A program made the position numbers and the translations under genes. From Candidatus Accumulibacter cognatus (GTDB taxonomy: Bacteria; Pseudomonadota; Gammaproteobacteria; Burkholderiales; Rhodocyclaceae), in NCBI GenBank assembly GCA_013414765.1, contig CP058708.1, positions 248,001 to 312,000 on the forward strand: 64,000 nucleotides of DNA, written 5' to 3'. Each line of letters opens with the position of its first letter. Within the stretch, counting starts at the first letter, position 1. A model generated the notes under the pieces. The model had not been told where the DNA came from. It was given only the letters and a program-made list of their open reading frames with translations, and searched no databases. Positions 17,139-26,686 of the stretch are shown piece after piece.

Positions 17139-20100
17139 CTACTCGCGTATTCCGCCAAGGAGACTCAGCGCCACTTCCCGCTGTGCCGCATCGCCCTCAT
17201 TGACGACTTCCTGCAAGAGTTCACGCGCCCCTTCCAGGTCGCCCATTTCCTGATAGGCTTTGGCAAGGTCGATCTTGGTAGCCACCTCTTCGCTGGAGGT
17301 GATGTCGGGAGCCATCGTCATATCGACCAGCGAACCAAATGGCGAGTCTACCCCGGTATCGGTCACTTCCATCGAAAAACCAGGATTGACCAGGGTATCC
17401 TCCTCCTCCTCAAAGGAGGAATCGCTTGCACCGCTGCCGACCGTCGTGGGAGCCTCCCTGGCTGCATCGTCGCTGGCCAGATCAAGGTTGATCGCCGACA
17501 TGTCAAATGCCGCACGCTGCATGGCGTCACCGAGGACGGTAGAATCCGTCAGCGCGATGTCGAACTCCAGCGCTTCGGTACCCGCTGATCCGATGTCGAG
17601 GATCTGTTCCGGCTGGGCTTGCGCCAGCGTCCGTTCATCTGCGGTCGCTTCCTCAGACAGATCGGCTCCCAGATCAAACTCGAAATCAAGGCCGGCACCC
17701 GGCTGCGATTCTGAAGCCACCAGCATGGTGACCTCCAGCGAACTGGCGTCATCCACCAGTTGCACCTCGTGCATGTCTTCCTCCGGAGGCAGCTGAGCAT
17801 TCGGCAGGGAAGCAGCCAGATCAAAATCGAGTGTGTCTCCTTTGGCAGGATTCGGGTAGGCGAGCGTGGCTTCAAGGTAGGCATCGTCAGCGACGTCGGG
17901 CGTCGCTACACGGGGTTCGTTGTGTCCGAGGTCGAAATCCAGATCCGCGAGAGCGACCGGCTCTGGCCTTACCTCCTGCGCCTCATCTGCCAAGGCCGCT
18001 TCCTCCCGCCCTGCGATTACGCCCGCGGCAGCAGCCATCGCCTGGCTCAGCTCCGGCTTGGTCAGTGTGTTCTGGAAGGTTTCCTGGGCAACGAAGACGG
18101 CAGTTGCAGGATCGGCAGGACGAACTTCAGTCTGTCCGGCCGCGCCAAAGAGCGGATTCCCGGGATCAAGCTGGAGACCCATCGCCACTGCTTTCTCCCA
18201 ATCCGCACCGACCCCGCCGGTGGCGTTGAACAGTTCAGTGGCGAGCACACCAAAGGGTCCGGGATCCTTGCGGCCCGCATAGATCTCAAGCAGCTTCAGA
18301 TGGATGGCGTAGCGTCTGGGATCCTTCTGTTTTGCCTCGAGAAGAATCTCCTCGGCTTGGGCGTCACGGCCGTACGCCATGTAAACATCAGCTTCAGCAA
18401 CCGGATCAACTTCATCGGTATCAATGCTGCCCGGACCGGCCTGGCTGAAATCAGTTTGCGGTGCCGAATGGGTAGTATCAACAGTCTGTCCGCCGGTAGT
18501 GTGGAATACCGACTTTGGTACGACGCTGTTTTGCACGGGCGCCAGGGTACTGCTGTCATCAGGCGGCATCCCGCCGTCACCGGCGCGACGACGTTTAGCG
18601 AGCCAGTAAGCGGCGAGCAGCGCGATGAGGGCACCCCCTGCTGCCAGGAAGGCTGTACTGTTGAGCAACCATTCAATAAAACCGGGCTCCTCTGGTGGCG
18701 GCGGAACGGGCCTGGCTTTCGGTACCTCGACCGGCTTGGGCGGTGCCGCGACCGGAGGCACTTCTGCCTTGGCGGCTTCCGGCATGGGCGTGACGACCTC
18801 GGGCTTGGCCACGGTTTCCGCTGGTTTCACCTCTACCGGCGATTCCATGGGCTTCGCGGGAAGCGCAGGAGTGGCTGCCGGCGCTGGTTCCACTCTGGCT
18901 GCTGGAGCTGGAGGCGCAGCCACCGGAGTCGGCAGTGGCGCGGACGGGGTGGCGGCTTCCGCCTTCTTCACTTCGGCTGCTGGCGCGGCCTTGGCGGCAG
19001 ACTGTCGCTCCAGATCCGCCAGGTTCTGGCTCTTCAGCTCCACCAGCCGCTGCAATTCCGCAACATTCCTTTCCAGGCTTGCCAAGCGTTCGTTGGCATC
19101 CTTGAGCGCCTTTTCCTTGGCAATCAGATCCTCGTCTGTACGCTTGGAGGCAGACAAGGGTTTGGTACCGGGAAGATCGGTTTTGGATACTTTCAGTTGA
19201 TCCTTGGGTTCGGCAGCAAGTCCCGCACGGTCCTCAACCCTGGTGGTGATTCTGCCGGCTGCTTGCCTGGCTCCTTCTTCCCTGCCAGGGGCATCCGCGG
19301 CAACAGTGGCAAGTCTCCGACGATAAGCCTCCCAGTTCGACGATTGTGCAATAATGGTCTTGGCCTCGCCCCTCGGAATGGCTTCCAGAGTTGCTTTGTC
19401 CGGTATCGAAAGAATCTTGCCCGCCTTCAGACGGTTGATGTCGCCACCGTCGAACGCATTCTGATTGGCTTGGAAGAGCCCGAGCAGCATCTGGTCCAGA
19501 GAAACGCCCTCAGGCCGGAGATCACTCGCGATCCTGCTCAGCGTTTCCCCGCGCTTGACTTCGTAGGTGGTGCCGTCCGCAGGCAGCTGCGCCGGCTCGC
19601 CGGTCCGCAACCTGGAGGGCGCGCTCCTCGACCGCTCCTCCAGCGCCCGTGTTTCCACCGGCGGCCTGGCCTCCGCAAGCGGCCTGACGATTGCCGGTGC
19701 CACAGCAGCAGCCTTGGCAGCGAACTCGGGCGGATCGAGCAGAAAGGTGTACTCGCGAATCAGGCGACCGGTTGGCCAGTTGAGTTCAAGCAGCAAATCA
19801 ACGAAGGGTTCGTTGATCGGCCGGGTTGACGTCAATCTGATGATCGGCTGGCCGTTCGGGCGCTTGTCGAGGCTCAGAGTCACTCCGGACAAAGCCGGAG
19901 CATACTCCACGCCCGCTTGTTTGAAGGCCTCCTGAGAAGCGAGTTGTGCCTTCATTCCCGAGAGTTCCTCGCGGGTTGCGAAGACCTCCATCTCGGCGCG
20001 TAACGGCTGGCCGAGAGCGGAGAATACGGTGATCTTGCCAAGCCCGGCAGCTTCACTGGCCAAAGGAAAAGCCGCCAGCGCCAGGGACGATGCGACTGCC

Positions 20101-20144
20101 CATGCCGAGGCTTTTAGTCGGAAATTAGCGGTTGTGTCATTCAT
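17139..20144 (-). CDS. fimV: FimV/HubP-like cell-pole protein
   Basis: About 1001 residues. The layout is: signal-like N-terminus (SLALAAFPLASEAAGLGKITVFSALGQPL), periplasmic FimV region, a LysM-like peptidoglycan-binding part near residues 200-265 (TYEVKRGETLSRIASDL), a coiled-coil stretch (KEKALKDANERLASLERNVAELQ), a Pro/Ala/Glu-rich linker, one membrane segment near residue 510 (FLAAGGALIALLAAYWLAKRRR), an acidic cytoplasmic region, and the conserved C-terminal FimV/TPR block (EVATKIDLAKAYQEMGDLEGARELLQEV). Such proteins organise the pole for type IV pili, twitching and chemotaxis. I prefer ATG 20144 over an upstream GTG at 20177. Confidence 0.93.
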   Translation of the reverse strand: MNDTTANFRLKASAWAVASSLALAAFPLASEAAGLGKITVFSALGQPLRAEMEVFATREELSGMKAQLASQEAFKQAGVEYAPALSGVTLSLDKRPNGQPIIRLTSTRPINEPFVDLLLELNWPTGRLIREYTFLLDPPEFAAKAAAVAPAIVRPLAEARPPVETRALEERSRSAPSRLRTGEPAQLPADGTTYEVKRGETLSRIASDLRPEGVSLDQMLLGLFQANQNAFDGGDINRLKAGKILSIPDKATLEAIPRGEAKTIIAQSSNWEAYRRRLATVAADAPGREEGARQAAGRITTRVEDRAGLAAEPKDQLKVSKTDLPGTKPLSASKRTDEDLIAKEKALKDANERLASLERNVAELQRLVELKSQNLADLERQSAAKAAPAAEVKKAEAATPSAPLPTPVAAPPAPAARVEPAPAATPALPAKPMESPVEVKPAETVAKPEVVTPMPEAAKAEVPPVAAPPKPVEVPKARPVPPPPEEPGFIEWLLNSTAFLAAGGALIALLAAYWLAKRRRAGDGGMPPDDSSTLAPVQNSVVPKSVFHTTGGQTVDTTHSAPQTDFSQAGPGSIDTDEVDPVAEADVYMAYGRDAQAEEILLEAKQKDPRRYAIHLKLLEIYAGRKDPGPFGVLATELFNATGGVGADWEKAVAMGLQLDPGNPLFGAAGQTEVRPADPATAVFVAQETFQNTLTKPELSQAMAAAAGVIAGREEAALADEAQEVRPEPVALADLDFDLGHNEPRVATPDVADDAYLEATLAYPNPAKGDTLDFDLAASLPNAQLPPEEDMHEVQLVDDASSLEVTMLVASESQPGAGLDFEFDLGADLSEEATADERTLAQAQPEQILDIGSAGTEALEFDIALTDSTVLGDAMQRAAFDMSAINLDLASDDAAREAPTTVGSGASDSSFEEEEDTLVNPGFSMEVTDTGVDSPFGSLVDMTMAPDITSSEEVATKIDLAKAYQEMGDLEGARELLQEVVNEGDAAQREVALSLLGGIRE

Positions 20145-20285
20145 TTTCTTGGCCACGGCGCATCCCTGAGCGTCCACATCGACAATTAAAATAACATCAT
20201 GAACTTAGCCATGCAAGCTAAACATTCTTCTGTTTCAAAAGCCTCGACAAAGCGAAAAACCGGGTTCCAGTACCCGGTCATGCAA

Positions 20286-21416
20286 TCAGTCATCGATCAA
20301 AATACGGAGCATTCGGCGAAGCGGCTCGGCCGCACCCCAGAGCAACTGGTCCCCCACCGTGAAAGCGCCAAGATATTCCGGCCCCATTGCCAGCTTGTGC
20401 AAACGCCCCACCGGGATGGTCAGGGTTCCGGTGACCGCGGCCGGCGTCAGCTCCCGCTCGGTAATCTCGCGTTCATTGGGAACCACTTTCACCCATGGAT
20501 TGGCCTGTGCAATGATCTCGCTCAGCTCAGTCAACGGCACATCGCGCTTGAGCTTGATGGTCAAACCCTGCGCATGACAACGCATCGCGCCGATACGCAC
20601 GCACAGACCATCGACCGGAATGCTGCCCGGAGTGCGAAAGGCCGGACGACCGAGGATCTTGTTGCATTCGGCCCCCCCCTTCCACTCCTCCTTCGACTGA
20701 CCGCCCTCGACCGGCACATCGATCCACGGTATCAGGCTGCCGGCCAGAGCAGTATTGCGGAAGTTCCGGGTCGGGAAATCCGGCGAGCGCATGCTCTGTG
20801 CAACCTTGCGATCAATCTCGAGAATCGCCGAAGCCGGATCGGCCAGTTCTGCCCGTACTGCGTCATGCAGCGCACCCATCTGTTCCAGCAGTTCGCGCAT
20901 GTTCTGTGCCCCGGCCCCGGACGCTGCCTGATAGGTCATGGCGCTGACCCATTCCACGAGATCCTGCCGTAACAGGCCACCAATGCCCATCAGCATCAGC
21001 GAAACCGTGCAGTTGCCGCCGATCCAGTTACGACCGCCCCTGGCCAGTGCGTTCTTGATCACGTCGAGGTTCACCGGGTCGAGAATGATCACCGCGTCGT
21101 CGTGCATGCGCAGGGTGGACGCCGCATCGATCCAGTGACCCTGCCAGCCGGTGGCACGCAGCCGAGGGAAAATTTCCTTGGTGTAGTCGCCCCCCTGACA
21201 GGTGATGATCAGGTCCATCCGGCTCAGAGCCTCGATTGACATCGCGTCCTGCAAGATTCCGGCATCCTTGCCGGCCAGCACGGGTGCCTTGCTTCCGACT
21301 GATGAAGTCGAGAAATAGAGCGGATCGACCTGTTCGAAATCACCCTCTTCAAGCATCCGCTGCATCAGGACCGATCCCACCATGCCGCGCCATCCCACCA
21401 GGCCAAGCTTCCTCAT
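20286..21416 (-). CDS. asd: Aspartate-semialdehyde dehydrogenase
   Basis: 376 residues. Reduces aspartyl phosphate to the semialdehyde, feeding Lys, Thr, Met and diaminopimelate. The NADP-binding start [17 protein letters not shown] and the active-site Cys136 in GGNCTVSLM are present; this is the gammaproteobacterial-type long Asd. Located 29 bp after leuB and 141 bp before fimV, the classic betaproteobacterial leuCDB-asd-fimV order. Confidence 0.97.
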   Translation of the reverse strand: MRKLGLVGWRGMVGSVLMQRMLEEGDFEQVDPLYFSTSSVGSKAPVLAGKDAGILQDAMSIEALSRMDLIITCQGGDYTKEIFPRLRATGWQGHWIDAASTLRMHDDAVIILDPVNLDVIKNALARGGRNWIGGNCTVSLMLMGIGGLLRQDLVEWVSAMTYQAASGAGAQNMRELLEQMGALHDAVRAELADPASAILEIDRKVAQSMRSPDFPTRNFRNTALAGSLIPWIDVPVEGGQSKEEWKGGAECNKILGRPAFRTPGSIPVDGLCVRIGAMRCHAQGLTIKLKRDVPLTELSEIIAQANPWVKVVPNEREITERELTPAAVTGTLTIPVGRLHKLAMGPEYLGAFTVGDQLLWGAAEPLRRMLRILIDD

Positions 21417-21445
21417 TCGTGCGTTCCTCCAATCAACTCATCCAT

Positions 21446-22510
21446 TCAAAGCGCCGCCAGCACGGCATCGCCCATGGCGCGTGTACCGACCTTCTGCATC
21501 CCTGGCTCGTGTATGTCAGCCGTCCGGTAACCCTGCGCAAGCACTTTCCTGACCGCATTTTCAATACGCAAGGCCGCTGACTCCTGCGCAAAGGTGTAAC
21601 GCAACATCATGGCTGCCGAGAGAATCGTCGCCAGGGGATTGGCCAGACCGCGACCGGCGATATCCGGAGCCGAACCGTGACAAGGCTCGTACAAGCCCTT
21701 GTTGTTCGCATCCAGTGAAGCCGACGGCAGCATGCCGATCGAACCGGTGAGCATCGCTGCTTCATCGGACAGGATATCGCCGAACAGGTTACCCGTAACC
21801 AGCACGTCGAACTGTAAAGGTTTACGCACCAGTTGCATCGCCGCATTGTCGACCAGCATGTGGCTGAGTTCGACATCAGGATACTCGGCCGCTGTTTCAC
21901 TGGCCACGTCACGCCAAAGCTGGGTGGTCTCGAGCACGTTCATCTTGTCGACCGAGCACAGCTTCCGGTTGCGCTTGCGTGCTGCCTCGAAAGCAATTCG
22001 TACGATGCGGCGAATCTCGCTTTCGCTGTAATGCATGGTGTTGAATGCGAAACGTTCCTGCCGACCATCCAGTACACGCCTCTCGATGCCGCGCGGTTGC
22101 CCGAAATAAATGTCGCCCGTCAACTCACGAACGATCAGGATGTCCAGGCCGGCCACCACCTCGGGTTTGAGTGACGAAGCATTGGCCAGTTCCGGATAAA
22201 GGACGGCCGGGCGCAGATTGGCAAAAAGGCCCAGTTGCTGGCGAATGCCGAGCAGACCTCGCTCCGGACGTTGCGCGCGCGGCAGGCTGTCCCATTGCGG
22301 GCCACCGACGGCGCCGAGCAACACCGCGTCGGCCTGCTGAGCCAGCGCTTGCGTCGCCTGCGGGTAGGGTTCACCGGTCGTATCAACAGCGCATCCGCCG
22401 AGCAGTCCTTCCTCCATCTCGCAACCAAGTTCGAGCGCCTGCAGAACACGCACCGCTTCGGCGATGATTTCCGGGCCGATCCCGTCTCCGGGAAGAACAC
22501 AAATCTTCAT
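21446..22510 (-). CDS. leuB: 3-isopropylmalate dehydrogenase
   Basis: 354 residues. Oxidises and decarboxylates 3-isopropylmalate in leucine synthesis. It starts [15 protein letters not shown] with GAGGAA six bases upstream; a longer frame to 22564 would overlap leuD and is rejected. Substrate and cofactor features include [24 protein letters not shown], the [14 protein letters not shown] segment and [18 protein letters not shown]. Confidence 0.97.
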   Translation of the reverse strand: MKICVLPGDGIGPEIIAEAVRVLQALELGCEMEEGLLGGCAVDTTGEPYPQATQALAQQADAVLLGAVGGPQWDSLPRAQRPERGLLGIRQQLGLFANLRPAVLYPELANASSLKPEVVAGLDILIVRELTGDIYFGQPRGIERRVLDGRQERFAFNTMHYSESEIRRIVRIAFEAARKRNRKLCSVDKMNVLETTQLWRDVASETAAEYPDVELSHMLVDNAAMQLVRKPLQFDVLVTGNLFGDILSDEAAMLTGSIGMLPSASLDANNKGLYEPCHGSAPDIAGRGLANPLATILSAAMMLRYTFAQESAALRIENAVRKVLAQGYRTADIHEPGMQKVGTRAMGDAVLAAL

Positions 22511-22520
22511 TTCCGATTCC

Positions 22521-23159
22521 TCAGGCGAACAACCAGGGCTGCTCGATACGTCGTTGATCTTCAAAAGCCCTGATCAGATCGGCATGGCGCAAAGTCAGCC
22601 CGATATCATCCCAGCCGTTAAGCAGGCATTCACGCCGGAAAGAGTCCACGGCAAACGGCAGCAGCTTGCCATCCGGACGACGCACCTGTTGCTGCTCGAG
22701 ATCAACCCGCAGCCGACAGCCCGGATTGGCCTCGACCAGCACAAACAGGGCATCGATTTCGGCGGCCGGCAACACGATCGGCAGAATACCGTTCTTGAAG
22801 CAGTTGTTGTAAAAGATGTCGGCAAAGCTCTCGCCAATCAGCGCGCGAAAGCCGAAGTCGAGCAACGCCCAGGGCGCATGTTCTCGCGAACTGCCGCAAC
22901 CGAAGTTCTGGCGCGTCAGCAGGATTTGCGCCCCCTGATAGCGGGGCTGATTGAGAACGAAATCCGGGTTGGGCAACCGCACCGAGTCTTCCTTGCCAGG
23001 CTCGCCGACATCGAGATAACGCCATTCGTCGAACAGATTCGGGCCAAAACCCGAACGTTTGATCGACTTCAAAAACTGCTTGGGAATAATGGCGTCGGTG
23101 TCGACATTGGCCCGATCGAGGGGCGCCACCAATCCTTCGAGGCAAACGAACTTGTTCAT
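22521..23159 (-). CDS. leuD: 3-isopropylmalate dehydratase small subunit
   Basis: 212 residues. Small (swivel) subunit of isopropylmalate isomerase with LeuC. The substrate-recognition loop [13 protein letters not shown] is intact, preceded by the N-terminal [17 protein letters not shown] strong AAGGAGGAG lies just before the ATG. The spacing is 10 bp to leuB and 21 bp from the small entericidin-like gene. Confidence 0.97.
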   Translation of the reverse strand: MNKFVCLEGLVAPLDRANVDTDAIIPKQFLKSIKRSGFGPNLFDEWRYLDVGEPGKEDSVRLPNPDFVLNQPRYQGAQILLTRQNFGCGSSREHAPWALLDFGFRALIGESFADIFYNNCFKNGILPIVLPAAEIDALFVLVEANPGCRLRVDLEQQQVRRPDGKLLPFAVDSFRRECLLNGWDDIGLTLRHADLIRAFEDQRRIEQPWLFA

Positions 23160-23180
23160 GCTCCTCCTTGTCAGAGCGCC

Positions 23181-23309
23181 CTACCTGGCAGCCCGTTCGA
23201 TGGCCTGGCCGCCTTTTTCAATATCTCTGCCCAGCCCTTGTATCGTATTGCAGGCCAACAGCGAGTTCAGTGAAACGATCACCAGCAGCCTCCAGGTCAG
23301 ACTGTTCAT
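23181..23309 (-). CDS. Entericidin A/B-family small lipoprotein
   Basis: 42 residues: a short signal peptide (MNSLTWRLLVIVSLNSLLAC) ends in the lipobox LLAC with Cys20 as lipidation site. The mature part NTIQGLGRDIEKGGQAIERAA is the standard entericidin pattern (N-T-x-G-x-G-x-D-I-x-x-G-G-x-A-I). It fits snugly between leuC (5 bp) and leuD (21 bp), so it is co-transcribed with the leucine genes. In Escherichia coli entericidins form a bacteriolytic lipoprotein/antidote pair; the role of this single leu-operon copy is unknown. Confidence 0.88.
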   Translation of the reverse strand: MNSLTWRLLVIVSLNSLLACNTIQGLGRDIEKGGQAIERAAR

Positions 23310-23314
23310 ATCGT

Positions 23315-24730
23315 CTACTCGCCACCCAGTAGATCGCCAACATCACAGAAATGTCCGGCGATGGCCGCGGCAGCGGCCATTTCCGGACTCACCAGATGGG
23401 TTCGCCCGCCCGCTCCCTGGCGCCCTTCGAAGTTTCGGTTCGAGGTCGATGCACAACGTTCACCCGCCTCGAGGCGGTCGGCATTCATCGCCAGACACAT
23501 CGAACAGCCGGGCTCTCGCCACTCGAAACCGGCAGCGAGAAAAATCTCGTCCAAACCTTCTTGCTCCGCCTGCTGTTTGACCAGTCCCGAACCCGGAACC
23601 ACCAGAGCCAGCCGGATGTTGCTGGCAATGGTTCGGCCCTGAACCACCGCAGCGGCAGCCCGCAAGTCCTCGATACGAGAATTGGTACACGAACCGATGA
23701 AGATTTTGTCGAGTCTGATCTCCCTGATTGGCTGCCTGGGGCGCAAGCCCATGTAGCGCAACGCCCGTTCCATGCCTTCACGCCTGACGGGATCTGCTTC
23801 ATTGGCCGGATCCGGCACGCAGTCATCAACCGGCACCACCATTTCCGGCGAAGTCCCCCAGGTCACCTGCGGCCGAATACCCGTGGCCGCAATCTCGATA
23901 ACTCGATCAAAGCGAGCGTCGGCATCGCTGTGCAGGCCGCGCCAAATGGCGACGGCCTGTTCCCACTGCGCTCCCTTTGGCGCAAAGGGACGCCCACGCA
24001 GATAATGGATGGTGACCTCGTCGACCGCCACCAGACCCAGGCGTGCGCCGGCTTCGATGGCCATGTTGCAAAGCGTCATCCGGCCTTCCATCGACAAGCT
24101 GCGGATCGTGCTCCCGGCAAACTCGATGGCATAACCGGTACCACCAGCAGTACCGATCTGACCAATGATTGCCAGCGCCACGTCTTTCGCTGTCACCCCC
24201 TTGGCGAGCCTCCCGTCCACCTGCACGAGCATGGTTTTCGACGGCTTCTGGAGCAGGCACTGTGTGGCCAACACATGTTCGACCTCGGAGGTGCCAATGC
24301 CGTGCGCCATGCACGCGAATGCGCCATGCGTGCTGGTGTGCGAGTCGCCGCAAACGACCGTCATGCCCGGCAAGGTCGCACCACTTTCCGGGCCGATGAC
24401 ATGAACGATTCCCTGGCGCGGATCCTTGAACGGGAAATAGGCGAGCGCACCGACTGCCCGAATGTTGGCGTCCAGCGTTTCGACCTGCAGGCGCGAGACG
24501 GGATCCTCGATGCCCCGATCCCAGTGATCGGTTGGCGTGTTGTGATCGGCAGTGGCGACGATCGAAGAAGTTCGCCAGGGCTTGCGGCCAGCCAGCTGAA
24601 GGCCCTCAAAGGCCTGTGGGCTGGTCACTTCGTGCACCAGATGGCGATCGATATAGATCAGCGCGGTCCCGTCGGCTTCCTGATGGACGACGTGGTCCTG
24701 CCAAAGTTTTTCGTACAAGGTCTGCGGCAT
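23315..24730 (-). CDS. leuC: 3-isopropylmalate dehydratase large subunit
   Basis: 471 residues from ATG 24730 ([15 protein letters not shown]). Aconitase-family subunit binding a [4Fe-4S] cluster through Cys in [11 protein letters not shown] and the CSMC pair near the C-terminus. [13 protein letters not shown] and [12 protein letters not shown] are also present. A longer frame to 24772 lacks family support. This is the first gene of leuC-entericidin-leuD-leuB-asd. Confidence 0.96.
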   Translation of the reverse strand: MPQTLYEKLWQDHVVHQEADGTALIYIDRHLVHEVTSPQAFEGLQLAGRKPWRTSSIVATADHNTPTDHWDRGIEDPVSRLQVETLDANIRAVGALAYFPFKDPRQGIVHVIGPESGATLPGMTVVCGDSHTSTHGAFACMAHGIGTSEVEHVLATQCLLQKPSKTMLVQVDGRLAKGVTAKDVALAIIGQIGTAGGTGYAIEFAGSTIRSLSMEGRMTLCNMAIEAGARLGLVAVDEVTIHYLRGRPFAPKGAQWEQAVAIWRGLHSDADARFDRVIEIAATGIRPQVTWGTSPEMVVPVDDCVPDPANEADPVRREGMERALRYMGLRPRQPIREIRLDKIFIGSCTNSRIEDLRAAAAVVQGRTIASNIRLALVVPGSGLVKQQAEQEGLDEIFLAAGFEWREPGCSMCLAMNADRLEAGERCASTSNRNFEGRQGAGGRTHLVSPEMAAAAAIAGHFCDVGDLLGGE

Positions 24731-24924
24731 TGATGGATCATCCGAAGAAGTTCGGCCCGCATCGGCAGGCAAGTGCAGGGATTATGTCACACCGCTGTCG
24801 CCGCTGTCAGCCACCAGGTCAGGGACTGCCGCCTCTCTTCCACTTTGATCCAATCAATCAAGGCCCCTGATCAAGACCCTCGGGCGTTGAAGCCCTGAGG
24901 CCGGCAGCGTCCATTCGCCCAAAA

Positions 24925-24950
24925 AAAGACCCCGCCTGAGCGGGGTCTTT
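24925..24950 (-). terminator. Strong hairpin terminator of the PEP-CTERM gene
   Basis: GACCCCGC (24928-24935) and GCGGGGTC (24940-24947) pair around a 4-base loop, flanked by seven A and three T. Read on the minus strand it ends in seven T. It lies 17 bp beyond the stop of the PEP-CTERM gene and also separates that gene from leuC. A near copy exists at 26433-26463. Confidence 0.85.
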
Positions 24951-24966
24951 TCGATGACCGAAGCGA

Positions 24967-25788
24967 TCAAGATTTTTTCCTGCGCTGCCACAGCCCCATT
25001 CCGAGCAAGCCCAGCGCCAGGAGAGAGAGCGACCCCGGTTCGGGAAGGTCCACGAACGCCAGGGTATGCAGATCACCCAAGCCGGTGCTGAGGGTTCCTT
25101 GCAGGCCGCCGCCTCCCACCAGGTCCAGGACATCGATGACCCCGGACCCTGCCACCCCATAGTAGAAGTTGTCATCGGGGTTGAAATCACCGTGGTGAGC
25201 AGTCAAACCAGTTGACCCCTGGAAAGTTGCCAAACCCGTCGCCGTATTCATCGTGTAATACGAACCGTCGAAGTTGTGCATGTAAAGGGTGTCGCTATTG
25301 TCGAAAGCCAAGCCATGGAGACCTGTACCCACCCCGGATTCGCCCACCACGGTCGCCTTGCCGGTCACCTTGTCGATGGACATCAGGTCATCCGAGGACG
25401 GATCGCACCAACCGAACAAAGATCCGCCTGAACTGGCAGCCAACAGCACATTGCGGCTAGAACAGCCACTCGCCGGGCTGTCGAAACTCCCGGCCACGAG
25501 CGAACCTGCTCCGGTCGCCGTATCGATTTTGAGCAAGCCGACGTCATTCCTGGCCGATCCGTACAGGGTGTTGGTGCTTGCATCCCAAGTCAGGCCGTTG
25601 ACGCTGAAGCCGACCGAGCCGATGGTGGTCACCGCGCCCGTGACAGGATCAATTTTCACCAGCGTGCTGATCGCACTGCCCACGCCGGTGGTTCCGTAGA
25701 GGATTGCAGAATTCGCTGGAGCGCTGGCCCAGGCAATGGCCAGTCCAGCGAGAAGTACGCAAGTCTTTGTCGTCTTTTGCATCATCAT
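24967..25788 (-). CDS. PEP-CTERM sorting-domain exported protein
   Basis: 273 residues. A signal peptide (VLLAGLAIAWASAPANS) is followed by a beta-propeller-like body with repeated units such as LVKIDPVTGAVTTIGSVG, LLKIDTATGAGSLVAG and SIDKVTGKATVVGE. The C-terminus LPEPGSLSLLALGLLGMGLWQRRKKS is a PEP-CTERM signal: PEP motif, membrane segment, basic tail. Exosortase would cut it for export to the surface, usually in exopolysaccharide-making bacteria. AAGGAG precedes three consecutive ATG codons. A truncated tandem copy lies at 26478-26684. Confidence 0.93.
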   Translation of the reverse strand: MMMQKTTKTCVLLAGLAIAWASAPANSAILYGTTGVGSAISTLVKIDPVTGAVTTIGSVGFSVNGLTWDASTNTLYGSARNDVGLLKIDTATGAGSLVAGSFDSPASGCSSRNVLLAASSGGSLFGWCDPSSDDLMSIDKVTGKATVVGESGVGTGLHGLAFDNSDTLYMHNFDGSYYTMNTATGLATFQGSTGLTAHHGDFNPDDNFYYGVAGSGVIDVLDLVGGGGLQGTLSTGLGDLHTLAFVDLPEPGSLSLLALGLLGMGLWQRRKKS

Positions 25789-26385
25789 TGTCTCCTTATC
25801 ACCGGATCAAAAAATCGGTTCCCCCGATGCCAGCGAGCAAGCAATTTCTGGACCATATCTCTGAAAACAAAATATAGTCCAATTAATTAAGTAGATTGAG
25901 CAACTCCCGGTGAAGACCGGCCAGGTTCTGCGGTCTCAAGGTGTAAAAAAATCCGACACTCCGATAACCTGGCTTGCCAGACCGCGTTCGGTTCATCCGG
26001 CGGTCCTCGCCTTCCCGGCAGATAGCGCCAGCGCCTGGCACAGCGGCACATCGAGCATCTGGCTGTGAACGGAATCGGTCAGCTTGCCGACCGACTTCAT
26101 CGACACTCTCTGAGGAATCCTGCTTCGCGACCTGCAAAATCATGGCCCCGAGATGTGTTGGGAGGTACCGACAGACGCCCCTCCCCCTCGCGGGGGCAAT
26201 CACCAATATCAACCCTTTTCCATCGAACAATGGACTTCGACGAACACGTTTATTCGCACCCCCTTCACCCTGGGGTGGCGACGACAGGGCGCTGCTTGGG
26301 CTATGATCCTGATCATTTCCTATTCCGCCCCTGTGTTGATGAGCCCTTATGCCCTGAAACCCCACTTCCTGGCCTTGCTCATTGA
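25789..26385 (-). other. Intergenic stretch between the PEP-CTERM gene and its truncated copy
   Basis: About 600 bp. Minus-strand frames are open in parts but their translations match no family I know. One piece (ATG at 26102 reading MKSVGKLTDSVHSQMLDVP) could be the relic of a small protein. The right end, from 26386, begins the repeated block shared with 24868. Confidence 0.4.
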
Positions 26386-26432
26386 TCAAGACCCTCTGGC
26401 GTTGAAGCCCTGAGGCCGGCGTGCGTGCGCCC

Positions 26433-26463
26433 AAAAAAGACCCCGCTTCAGCGGGGTCTTTTT
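26433..26463 (-). terminator. Second copy of the PEP-CTERM gene terminator
   Basis: GACCCCGC (26439-26446) and GCGGGGTC (26451-26458) with loop TTCA, six A before and five T after. It corresponds base for base, apart from the loop and tract lengths, to 24925-24950, and sits in the same place relative to the truncated second gene copy. Confidence 0.8.
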
Positions 26464-26477
26464 GATGACCGAAGCGA

Positions 26478-26684
26478 TCAAGACTTCCTGCGCTGCCTTA
26501 GACCCATGCCGAGCAAGCCCAGCGCCTGCAGAGAGCGACCCCGGTTCGGGAAGGTCCACGAACGCCTGGGTATGCAGATCACTCAAGCCCGTGTTGAGGG
26601 TGCGTTGCAGGCCGCCCCCACCCACCAGGTTCAGGACATCGATGAACCAACCACCCGTACTACAGCACCCATCCACCCCATAAG
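26478..26684 (-). pseudogene. Truncated, frameshifted tandem copy of the PEP-CTERM gene
   Basis: The sequence is closely similar to the 3' end of the 24967 gene: IDVLNLVGGGGLQRTLNTGLSDLHTQAFVDLPEPGS here matches the same region there. A loss of 2 bp in the GA-rich stretch after PEPGSLS shifts the frame, so the membrane segment and basic tail (GLLGMGLRQRRKS) are read in another frame. The 5' part is absent; homology stops at about 26684, where the IS630 element begins. Together with flanking DNA and the terminator it forms a direct repeat, 24868-25147 versus 26386-26684. Confidence 0.85.
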
Positions 26685-26686
26685 TA

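Noticed and set aside
17760-19829. 689-codon plus-strand frame
   Set aside because: Antisense to fimV; the translation is Arg/Gly-rich without any known motif, a result of GC-rich codon use.
22511-22564. Longer N-terminus for leuB
   Set aside because: It would overlap leuD and lacks family similarity, while ATG 22510 has a good ribosome binding site.
23351-24733. 460-codon plus-strand frame
   Set aside because: Antisense to leuC.
25883-26434. 183-codon minus-strand frame
   Set aside because: Composition is unlike a real protein, there is no ribosome binding site and it runs into the duplicated terminator block.
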